Positions 1 through 6,252 of a stretch of 13,095 nucleotides of DNA are shown here, in pieces. Below the pieces are notes generated by a model. The model saw only the letters and a list, made by a program, of their open reading frames with translations, made no database searches and was not told the DNA's origin. Position 1 is the first letter of the stretch; every line of letters begins with the position of its first letter. Source of the stretch: Fidelibacterota bacterium (lineage in GTDB: Bacteria > Fidelibacterota > UBA2242); assembly GCA_003527965.1 (NCBI GenBank), contig DPVY01000300.1, positions 1 to 13,095 on the forward strand, written 5' to 3'. The position numbers were made by a program, and so were the translations under genes.

Positions 1-155
1 TGTCTTACTCTAGGTCTTCGATAGCATCGATAATAAGCTTTATTACATCTCTGGTATTCTACTTATTATTTAAATGGACCCTTTAAATAATAAGTAGAAT
101 ACCAGAGATGTAATAAAGCTTATTATCGATGCTATCGAAGACCTGGAGTAAGACA
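1..155. repeat. Near-perfect 74-bp inverted repeat at the window edge, probably a fold-back artefact
   Basis: Bases 1-74 are the reverse complement of 82-155 (base i pairs with base 156-i), with a 7-base centre TGGACCC at 75-81. The only mismatch in the arms is 11/145; in the centre 75/81 also mismatches, while 76-80 is the palindrome GGACC. The right arm lies in frame inside the glycosyltransferase gene and encodes a natural-looking hydrophobic membrane segment. The left arm, read on the plus strand, encodes the same peptide, because the 11/145 difference is a synonymous serine codon (TCT versus TCC). This is what a template-switch chimera or a mis-joined contig end would give, possibly between two strain haplotypes. 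A true long hairpin or a foldback element is possible but less likely. The repeat may extend left of base 1. Confidence 0.9.
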
Positions 156-1185
156 ACTCCCGGCGGTCATACAATCCGATGGCATAGCCGGTTCCCAGCC
201 ATAATAGCAGGTAAAACATCAACATTGAAATCAAACTGGAAAAATCAGGCAACGGTCGGGGCTGCAAATAATGAGTAAATAATATGGCGGCTGTAACAGC
301 TACACCGTCAACCATCATGATTACATGTTTCCGAAAATATCGTCCAATCAGAGACACCAAACCTCTGATTAAAATCCCCATTCGAAATGCTATATCAAGA
401 AAGAAATAGTGACTCTTTCTGAAATGTTTTTTGACAAAAATATCCATCGCTTTATAGAAAGTAATAAAATTATCAAAACTGGCGTGTTTGGCGCTTTCTC
501 CCTTATAATGAATAATTTTTGTATCGGGAACATAATAAATCTTCCAACCAGCCTCCTTTATACGGTAACAATAATCCAGATCTTCGCCATACATAAAGAA
601 GGTCTCATCAAGTCCTTCAATCTTTTCATAGACATCTCGCCGAAACATTAAAAATGAACCGCTGATTGCATCGACTTCCAACAATTCATCTGGATCGACA
701 TAGGTCAAATTGTATTTCCCAAACATTTTTACCTTAGGGAATAAGCGGCTGAGCCCAAGTAATTTGGGCAATGCTACCAGTGGGCTGGGAAAACTGCGCC
801 GACAGGCTAATTGAAGAGTTCCGTCGGCATTTAAAATTTTACATCCTGCGGCGCCGGCATCGGGCACGGATTCAAAAAAATTAATCATTGTCTGAATAGT
901 ATCTTCCTGGATCATCGTATCGGGATTCAGTAATAATAAATATTCACCTTTTGAAGCTGCCAGGCCCTGATTACAGGCTGCCGCAAAACCACGGTTATTA
1001 TCATTTTCAATTAAAATGATGTCCGGGAATTTATAGCGGATGATCTCGTTAGTCCCGTCAACGGAATTATTGTCGACAACTATTATTTCATGCTCCAGAT
1101 CATTCAGAGAGTTCTTTAAGGACAGAATACTCTGCTGGAGAAACTCCTTAACATTATAGCTAACGATTATAACCGATATTTTCAT
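70..1185 (-). CDS. Family 2 glycosyltransferase (rhamnosyltransferase/WbbL-like) with C-terminal membrane segments; 3' end unreliable
   Basis: Transfers a sugar from a nucleotide donor to a lipid-linked or surface glycan on the cytoplasmic side of the inner membrane. From the ATG at 1185, the N-terminus has the GT-A start SVIIVSYN, then VDNNSVDGT, the metal-binding-type motif NPDT (about residues 87-90) and GEDLDYCYR (about 200-208), typical of WbbL-like rhamnosyltransferases. The GT part ends near residue 255. After it come hydrophobic stretches around residues 262-282, 287-306, 319-338 and 352-367, with the sequence GLYDRR between the last two. This resembles the multi-helix N-terminus of polyprenyl glycosylphosphotransferases or FlaA1/CapD-like membrane epimerases, so the gene may encode a fusion (inference). 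The ATG overlaps the upstream gene's TGA by one base (TGATG). The open frame can be extended to 1227, but the added residues fall before the conserved GT start. Residues from about 344 on lie in the inverted repeat; the final GSI and stop at 70-72 come from its centre, so the true C-terminus is probably missing. The acceptor is unknown. Confidence 0.85.
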   Translation of the reverse strand: MKISVIIVSYNVKEFLQQSILSLKNSLNDLEHEIIVVDNNSVDGTNEIIRYKFPDIILIENDNNRGFAAACNQGLAASKGEYLLLLNPDTMIQEDTIQTMINFFESVPDAGAAGCKILNADGTLQLACRRSFPSPLVALPKLLGLSRLFPKVKMFGKYNLTYVDPDELLEVDAISGSFLMFRRDVYEKIEGLDETFFMYGEDLDYCYRIKEAGWKIYYVPDTKIIHYKGESAKHASFDNFITFYKAMDIFVKKHFRKSHYFFLDIAFRMGILIRGLVSLIGRYFRKHVIMMVDGVAVTAAILFTHYLQPRPLPDFSSLISMLMFYLLLWLGTGYAIGLYDRRELSYSRSSIASIISFITSLVFYLLFKGSI

Positions 1186-1904
1186 CAATCCAATCGGCCT
1201 AAGCAACTTAATATTTTCAGTTTCCAAACCATAAAAACAGCTTCGTAAACGATATTTTTTGACATTTTAGAAAGACCTTCCGAACGTTCAATAAAAATAA
1301 TGGGAACCTCAGTAATTTTAAACCCTTTTTTCCAGGCTCGGAAATTCATTTCAATCTGGAAAGAATACCCGGAGGACTTAACTTTGCTTAAATCAATCGC
1401 CTTCAGAACTTCCTGATTGAAGCATTTAAAACCTGCCGTAGCATCTTTAACGGGCAGACCGGTGACAATCCTGGTATATTTATTAGCCCCATAGCTCAAC
1501 AGAAGTCGTTTTATCGGCCAGTTGACAACATTAACGCCTTCGCTGTAACGCGATCCGACGGCAAGATCCGCTCCATTTTTACAGGCTTCAATTAAGCGCG
1601 GAACATCATCGGGGTTATGTGAAAGGTCGGCATCCATTTCAAGAATATACTGATATCCCTTTTCCAGAGCCCAGTGAAAGCCCTTCACGTATGCTGTTCC
1701 GAGCCCAAGCTTTCCAGGTCGTTCGATAATAAATAAGCGTTTATTGCTTTTTTGTAATTCTTTAACAATCTGAGCGGTACCGTCCGGACTGTTATCATCA
1801 ATAACCAAAATATCCAGGTCAAGGTTCAATGTATTGAGTTTATCAATGACTGTAGCGATATTTTCTTTCTCATTGTAGGTTGGAATTAATATAACCGATT
1901 CCAC
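1185..1904 (-). CDS. Polyprenol-monophosphate mannosyltransferase-like GT2 enzyme (Dpm1 type)
   Basis: Likely moves a hexose, usually mannose from GDP-mannose, onto polyprenyl phosphate to make a membrane-bound sugar donor. The 239-residue length fits single-domain Dpm1-type enzymes, which lack the C-terminal membrane helices of longer relatives. Visible motifs are IPTYNEKENI at residues 7-16, DDNSPDGT at 36-43, the DxD-type MDADLSHNP at 90-98 (D91, D93), GSRY at 117-120, DATAGFK at 154-160, and the family signature ERSEGLSKMS at 206-215. The start is a GTG at 1904-1902, preceded eight bases upstream by an AGGA ribosome site, and its G is also the last base of the upstream TAG stop. The stop in turn overlaps the next glycosyltransferase's ATG, so three sugar genes are translationally coupled. 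Sugar specificity (mannose or glucose) cannot be read from the sequence. Undecaprenyl-phosphate glycosyltransferases of the ArnC/GtrB type are the main alternative, but those normally carry C-terminal membrane helices. Confidence 0.9.
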   Translation of the reverse strand: MESVILIPTYNEKENIATVIDKLNTLNLDLDILVIDDNSPDGTAQIVKELQKSNKRLFIIERPGKLGLGTAYVKGFHWALEKGYQYILEMDADLSHNPDDVPRLIEACKNGADLAVGSRYSEGVNVVNWPIKRLLLSYGANKYTRIVTGLPVKDATAGFKCFNQEVLKAIDLSKVKSSGYSFQIEMNFRAWKKGFKITEVPIIFIERSEGLSKMSKNIVYEAVFMVWKLKILSCLGRLD

Positions 1905-2785
1905 TATGTATTTCCTCTCATTGCTGTTAAGGCTTCATTTACAGAATAAATTGTTACGGCAAGTTCGTACTCTATTCGTTCACAGGTAAGCCCGGATTTA
2001 AAAGGCCTGTTCGCCGGTTGGTTTAATGCCCGGGTCGTTGTTTTACGGATTAGTGTCGGGTCAAGACCATAAATACCGGCAATTTTCAAACCAAATTCAA
2101 ACCGGTTGATATAATCCTTCCCGGCATAATGGTAGAGCCCGTGCTTTCCGGATTCGATAATTTTATAAATTGCCATAGCCAGACCATAAGACCAGGTAGG
2201 ATTTCCAAATTGATCATTAACGATGGAAATATTCTCAAAACGGGATAATTTTTCAACCACCCAGCGGACAAAACTGGCTTGTTGGTGACTTGTATTACCA
2301 AACAGGATATTCGTTCGAATGATGGTCCAGGGTATTTGGGAATCCAGCAGAACTTTTTCAGATTCCAGTTTGGTTTTACCATAATAATTAACAGGGTTGG
2401 GCTTAACATCTTCTCCATAAGGTCCCGCGGTTCCGTCAAAAACATAATCCGTGGAGATATGAATGATCGCCCCCCCGGTTTTTTTCAGGGCTTCTACGAT
2501 GTTTTGCACGCCACCGACATTCACCGCCCAGGCGGACTCCTTATCCTGTTCGGCGCCATCCACATCAGTATAAGCCGCACAATTCACAACCACTTCCGGA
2601 TGAAAACGATTAATAATCTCATGGACATGGCTTTCGTTGGTTATGTCCAGTTGTTTATAAATAATTGAATCCGGCATCAACGAACTGGCATGTATATCAC
2701 TGGCGACGACAGTATATGTGTCGGATAACAATTTAGTACACTCTTCACCGAGCATACCATTTGCTCCGGTAATTAGAATAGTCAT
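1904..2785 (-). CDS. rmlD: dTDP-4-dehydrorhamnose reductase (RmlD-like)
   Basis: Expected to reduce dTDP-4-dehydro-L-rhamnose to dTDP-L-rhamnose with NAD(P)H, the last step of the dTDP-rhamnose pathway, in the cytoplasm. The 293 residues form an extended short-chain dehydrogenase: nucleotide-binding loop TGANGMLG at residues 6-13, AAYTDVDGAE at 70-79, STDYVFDG at 111-118 and catalytic YGKTK at 135-139 (Y135, K139). RP..S.L near residues 260-266 is typical of RmlD C-termini. The start at 2785 puts the nucleotide-binding fold at the N-terminus, with GAGAAG just upstream; a longer form from 2833 adds a lysine-rich leader with no ribosome site. It precedes a rhamnosyltransferase-like GT2 gene, which fits supply of dTDP-rhamnose. 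The partner genes rmlA, rmlB and rmlC are not in the window, so related reductases (for other deoxysugars, or the MAT-beta-like branch) remain possible. Confidence 0.87.
   Translation of the reverse strand: MTILITGANGMLGEECTKLLSDTYTVVASDIHASSLMPDSIIYKQLDITNESHVHEIINRFHPEVVVNCAAYTDVDGAEQDKESAWAVNVGGVQNIVEALKKTGGAIIHISTDYVFDGTAGPYGEDVKPNPVNYYGKTKLESEKVLLDSQIPWTIIRTNILFGNTSHQQASFVRWVVEKLSRFENISIVNDQFGNPTWSYGLAMAIYKIIESGKHGLYHYAGKDYINRFEFGLKIAGIYGLDPTLIRKTTTRALNQPANRPFKSGLTCERIEYELAVTIYSVNEALTAMRGNT
1913..1916 (-). promoter_or_regulatory. Shine-Dalgarno core supporting the GTG start at 1904
   Basis: On the minus strand the sequence GAGAGGAAATACATAGTG places an AGGA core eight bases before a GTG. 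It lies inside the last codons of the RmlD-like gene and explains how the overlapping glycosyltransferase initiates without an ATG. Confidence 0.65.
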
Positions 2786-2843
2786 GGGCTTCTCATCTAT
2801 ATTCTTTTTTTTTAAATTCATTGGAATGAGCACTCAAGTTATT

Positions 2844-3023
2844 TTATCGATCAATTGCGGAATTTATTCGGTTCCTGGCGGATTCCCGAACACCTGAATC
2901 CACTGTAATGCCAACTATAATTGATCTTTTCAACATATTTTCATTGACCCAAATTAATTTAAACGCCCTCGCTTCAATAGGCAATTGAATAATAACTTCA
3001 TGGATATTGGATTTATCATTCAA
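2844..3023 (-). CDS. Possible small protein of 59 residues, unknown function
   Basis: I do not recognise this protein. A TTG at 3023-3021, seven bases after an AGGAA ribosome site, opens a 59-codon frame overlapping the last eight bases of the lipoprotein gene. The product has IHEVIIQLPIEARAFKLIWV in its first half, then a hydrophobic-to-polar stretch SIIVGITVDSG and a basic/polar tail VRESARNRINSAIDR; no signal peptide or full membrane helix is visible. It fills the 230-base gap between the lipoprotein and the RmlD-like gene, which would otherwise be the longest stretch without a gene here. Support is the ribosome site, spacing and protein-like composition. Against it are the short length, the TTG start and no recognised family. 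The same DNA could instead be a 3' untranslated region with a chance open frame. Confidence 0.4.
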   Translation of the reverse strand: MNDKSNIHEVIIQLPIEARAFKLIWVNENMLKRSIIVGITVDSGVRESARNRINSAIDR

Positions 3024-4038
3024 GCAGCGCTTCCTGTTCGGTTGTTCTGAACGTTTCGGCAATTAGTTCCAGCTGACGCATATAATTAGTGTACTTTTCA
3101 CCGGGACAGAATGCCATCAGATCGATGACATAAGTCCGATTGCTGGCTTTGTCATAAAAGGCATAACTCACAAAAGGTCCACCCTGCGGTTTTTCTTCAT
3201 TATACCATAAACCATACATCCGTAAAGCGTCCCACTGTCCAAATTTCACAAATTTATGTCCCAGAAACTTTTCCTCGGTTCTGATATTCCGGTACAATTT
3301 CCCAATCTCATTGCGCTTATTAAAAAGCCCGTTAGCGGTTAGCCACTCGGTTTTAATTCCTCCTGCCCAGGAAACCGATATCCAGCGGTAAGGCAGTCCC
3401 CGGCCAAGCCATACAAAATTACGAATCGGATATTCATGCAGGATAAAATAATCACTGGGGACTCGAAATGACCAATGATATTTTTCCCACAGTTCTTCCG
3501 CTAAATTTTTCTGTTCATGTTCATTATAAATATATTTTGCCTGACGTTCCTTGTATTTATTATTGAACTTTCCATACAGCCAACCCTGCCGCTCCAGAAT
3601 ATAAGCAGATAATTTATCCATATCGTAACCGGCAACCGTAACAAACATCTGCATCCGGCGCCAGTAATCCTCCAGCGCGAACATGGCGACAGTATCCTGT
3701 TTAATCGATTCATACCGTTCCTGATTAAGCATTCCTTTAAAAAATTGGGCGGCGGCATCGTTTCGGTTAAGGTCTGCGATGACAATCGTATTCGGATAGT
3801 AAATATATTCTGATAATTCGTTAAGCGGATGCCATTCGGTATAGAAATAGCGTTGAAATTGCGGTGTTCTGATTCCAAAGGAAAATGTGGTGTCAATCGC
3901 CGGCTGCAGGGCATTTTTTACTTCATCGGAAGCCAGAACATAGATAACGTCTGCCGGTCCTTTGGCAATTCTCTTCGTCTCACAACTCACCAGAGCAAGT
4001 AATGAAATCAGAAAAATTGTCGAGACTTTTTTTATCAT
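3016..4038 (-). CDS. DUF4837-like outer- or inner-membrane lipoprotein
   Basis: Function unknown. The 340-residue product begins with a lipoprotein signal peptide: basic MIKK, a hydrophobic run to about residue 15, and lipobox LVSC with the lipidated cysteine at position 19. The mature protein is soluble and rich in aromatic residues (for example YWRRMQMFV and YPIRNFVWLGRGLPYRWISV). Overall length and pattern match, from memory, the DUF4837 family of Bacteroidota and relatives, whose role I do not know. The ATG at 4038 is chosen because AGGAG lies six bases upstream and it opens directly on the signal peptide; an in-frame ATG at 4065 would add nine residues that spoil it. It lies 104 bases after RNase R and may have its own promoter, though none is evident. 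Its end overlaps the possible small gene by eight bases. Sorting to the outer membrane is assumed, not shown. Confidence 0.85.
   Translation of the reverse strand: MIKKVSTIFLISLLALVSCETKRIAKGPADVIYVLASDEVKNALQPAIDTTFSFGIRTPQFQRYFYTEWHPLNELSEYIYYPNTIVIADLNRNDAAAQFFKGMLNQERYESIKQDTVAMFALEDYWRRMQMFVTVAGYDMDKLSAYILERQGWLYGKFNNKYKERQAKYIYNEHEQKNLAEELWEKYHWSFRVPSDYFILHEYPIRNFVWLGRGLPYRWISVSWAGGIKTEWLTANGLFNKRNEIGKLYRNIRTEEKFLGHKFVKFGQWDALRMYGLWYNEEKPQGGPFVSYAFYDKASNRTYVIDLMAFCPGEKYTNYMRQLELIAETFRTTEQEALLE
3031..3035 (-). promoter_or_regulatory. Shine-Dalgarno-like AGGAA before the possible small gene
   Basis: The minus strand reads AGGAAGCGCTGCTTG: a purine-rich AGGAA seven bases before a TTG. It lies within the final codons of the lipoprotein gene, where it could arise simply from a Glu/Ala-coding stretch, so it is only moderate support for initiation there. 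Confidence 0.35.
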
Positions 4039-4142
4039 ATCGAACTCCTGTCGGCTTCCTGCCAAAACACCCGGGAAATTATTGGGATTTCACCTAAAAA
4101 CCAATGGCTTTCTGCAAATTCCTTTACCTTTCCCTTTTAATC
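4039..4142 (-). other. Intergenic region between RNase R and the lipoprotein gene
   Basis: These 104 bases hold the AGGAG ribosome site at their downstream end and a purine-rich AAGGGAAAGGTAAAGG stretch just after the RNase R stop. I see no stable hairpin followed by a T-run and no convincing -35/-10 pair, so neither a terminator nor a promoter is called. Confidence 0.5.
4045..4049 (-). promoter_or_regulatory. Ribosome binding site AGGAG of the lipoprotein gene
   Basis: The minus strand reads CAGGAGTTCGATATG, an AGGAG six bases before the ATG at 4038. This is the clearest Shine-Dalgarno site in the window and decides the start in favour of the shorter, lipobox-bearing form. Confidence 0.75.
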
Positions 4143-6251
4143 CTATTCTCCCCATTCAAAATCAACTCTTCGTTCCTTGATGGAAACCTCGCGTATTTTG
4201 ACGTTTACCCGATCACCTAACCGAAATGAACGTCCGTGACGCCGTCCCTTCAATGTGTGATTATTTGCATCATAAAAATAGTAATCATCCTCAAGGGTTT
4301 TAACATGTACCAGCCCCTCTACAAGATAATCCGATATTTCGACAAAAAATCCAAATTCCAGTACTCCGGTAATAATCCCCGAATACCACTCCCCTACTTT
4401 ATTTGCAAGAAATCGGATCTGCTTAACTTTGATGAATTCCCGCTCAACCTCTACTGCTTTTTTTTCATTCTCCGAAGATTGGTCGGCAATCCTGGGCAAA
4501 GCGTGCTGGTAAAATTTCTTATCTTCTTCGGATACTGTATTTAAATAGTGTTTAATCAGACGATGAACAATCAAATCGGGATATCGTCTTATGGGTGATG
4601 TAAAATGGGTATAGTATTTGAACGCCAACCCGAAATGGCTGAGAGCTTTACTCGAATAAACGGCTTTCGACATTGATCGCAGAGCAATCTGTTCGATAAA
4701 ATGCTTAAAAGGCAAAGATTCAACTTTCAGTAATATCTGGCGAATATTGTTCGGAGTGATGGTTTCCGGCCGTCGAAAATCCAGACCAAGCCGGGTTAAA
4801 AGATCGTACAAACCGTCAATCGCTTCCTCAGGCGGAGCGGGGTGAATACGATAAATAAATGGTAATTTTTCTTTTTTTCGTTTTACCGTTACCCATTCGG
4901 CAATGGTTTTATTCGCCAACAGCATAAACTCTTCCACAAGACGATGACTGTCCAATCGTTCCGATGGTTTAATTTCAACGGGAATACCATCCGCTCCAAT
5001 TTTAAAAATTGGCTCAGGAATGTCAAAGTCAATACTCCCAACCTGGGATCGTCTATAATAAAGGATTTTGCTTAGTTGCCGCATATTTTCCAGAGTTTCG
5101 ATATGAGGTCCATCACCTTGATCCAGAATATGCTGTACTTCTTCATAACTAAAACGTTTCGCTGACCGGATAATACCGGGTGCTATCTGATAATCCACAA
5201 CTTCACCGTCGGTCGTAATATCCATAAAAACTGAAAGTGTCGGTTTGTCTTCTTCAGGACGCAGAGAACAGAGTTCATTGGAAATTTTTTCCGGTAACAT
5301 CGAAACAACAGTATCACCAAGATAGATACTTGTGCCCCTGTTTCGCGCTTCCCGGTCGAGAGAGCTACCGGCTTTTACATAATGGCTAACATCGGCGATA
5401 TGAACTCCAAGGCGCCAGAGTTTGTCATCAATTTTTTCCAGAGAGACGGCGTCGTCAAAATCTTTAGCCGTCGCGGGATCAATAGTAAATATCTCTTTCT
5501 CACGCAAATCCAGCCTCTGCTGGATTTCTTCCAATGCCAACTCATCCGGAATACCCGCTAACTCTTTTCGGACAACCGCCGGGAATTCCGGATTAACCCG
5601 AAACATCTTCAGAATAATGGTGATATCATCCCGGGGATTATCGGGAACTCCCAGAATCTGTTTAATATCCGCAACCGGATAATATTTAACATTTTCCCAC
5701 TTCAGATTGTACAGCTCGACCATCTGACCTACCTTAATATCGTCAGGATGCTCTTTTACCAAAATCGAAACCGGTGGCGCCGGTGTTTCTGGAATAGCCC
5801 ACCAGTCCTGTCGCTCTCTTTTCAGAGTTCCAAAAATGGGTGCAGATGACCGTTCGATAACTTTGACTACTTTCCCTTCGGGGCGCTTGCCACCCTGTTT
5901 CCGATATTTCTCAACAATAACCTTATCACCGTGAAAGGCTGTTCCGGTATCATAGCTGCCGACAAATATCTCTTCGTCTTGCCCGATATTGACAAAAGCA
6001 AAACCACGGCTCGAAAATGAAATGAGTCCGGACATCTGACTTCGAATATCGGGAATCCGATAGGTATTTTTCTGACACTGTTCAAGTTTACCTTCCTCCG
6101 CTAATGCCCTTAACAAGTTCTTGAACTCCTGGTACCTGTCGGCATGAATCCCCAGAGTTTTGGCCAGGCGGCGCTGTTTAAAAGCAAGCCCACTCTGTTT
6201 TTTCAAAAAAGAAACCACCTGTTCTTCGATACTCAGTTTTTTTTCTTTCAT
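4143..6251 (-). CDS. rnr: Ribonuclease R (3'-5' exoribonuclease, RNB family)
   Basis: Processive hydrolytic 3'-5' exoribonuclease degrading structured RNA, including rRNA fragments and mRNA, in the cytoplasm. Domains in order over 702 residues: N-terminal winged-helix-like region about 1-68, cold-shock/OB domains about 72-135 and 138-225, catalytic RNB domain about 245-570, and S1 RNA-binding domain about 618-702. The active-site motif IDPATAKDFDD carries the four metal-binding aspartates D258, D264, D266 and D267; HFTSPIRRYPDLIVHR at 549-564 is the other conserved RNB signature. The protein stops at the end of the S1 fold (VDFEWGE), so it lacks the long lysine-rich tail of Escherichia coli RNase R. 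The ATG lies one base after the stop of the Omp85-like gene (TAAGATG), with a weak TAGG ribosome site inside that gene's last codons, suggesting coupled translation. The N-terminal and double cold-shock domains favour RNase R over RNase II. Confidence 0.97.
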   Translation of the reverse strand: MKEKKLSIEEQVVSFLKKQSGLAFKQRRLAKTLGIHADRYQEFKNLLRALAEEGKLEQCQKNTYRIPDIRSQMSGLISFSSRGFAFVNIGQDEEIFVGSYDTGTAFHGDKVIVEKYRKQGGKRPEGKVVKVIERSSAPIFGTLKRERQDWWAIPETPAPPVSILVKEHPDDIKVGQMVELYNLKWENVKYYPVADIKQILGVPDNPRDDITIILKMFRVNPEFPAVVRKELAGIPDELALEEIQQRLDLREKEIFTIDPATAKDFDDAVSLEKIDDKLWRLGVHIADVSHYVKAGSSLDREARNRGTSIYLGDTVVSMLPEKISNELCSLRPEEDKPTLSVFMDITTDGEVVDYQIAPGIIRSAKRFSYEEVQHILDQGDGPHIETLENMRQLSKILYYRRSQVGSIDFDIPEPIFKIGADGIPVEIKPSERLDSHRLVEEFMLLANKTIAEWVTVKRKKEKLPFIYRIHPAPPEEAIDGLYDLLTRLGLDFRRPETITPNNIRQILLKVESLPFKHFIEQIALRSMSKAVYSSKALSHFGLAFKYYTHFTSPIRRYPDLIVHRLIKHYLNTVSEEDKKFYQHALPRIADQSSENEKKAVEVEREFIKVKQIRFLANKVGEWYSGIITGVLEFGFFVEISDYLVEGLVHVKTLEDDYYFYDANNHTLKGRRHGRSFRLGDRVNVKIREVSIKERRVDFEWGE

Positions 6252-6252
6252 C

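Noticed and set aside
18..45. ClaI and HindIII sites close together (ATCGAT, AAGCTT), suggestive of cloning-vector sequence
   Set aside because: The sites fall in natural codons of the membrane segment and the flanks do not resemble vector sequence; chance in AT-rich DNA is enough.
1..155. The inverted repeat as a Rho-independent terminator or a foldback transposable element
   Set aside because: The arms are far longer than a terminator stem, there is no T-run at the end of a short stem, the proximal arm is intact coding sequence, and no target duplication or transposase is visible.
2279..2668. 129-codon plus-strand open frame opposite the RmlD-like gene
   Set aside because: It is antisense to a gene with clear family motifs, has no ribosome site I can support and no recognisable domain; it is a shadow frame.
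4066..4125. Weak inverted repeat (GAAAT/ATTTC, loop of six) downstream of RNase R as a terminator
   Set aside because: A five-base AT-rich stem without a T-run is too weak.
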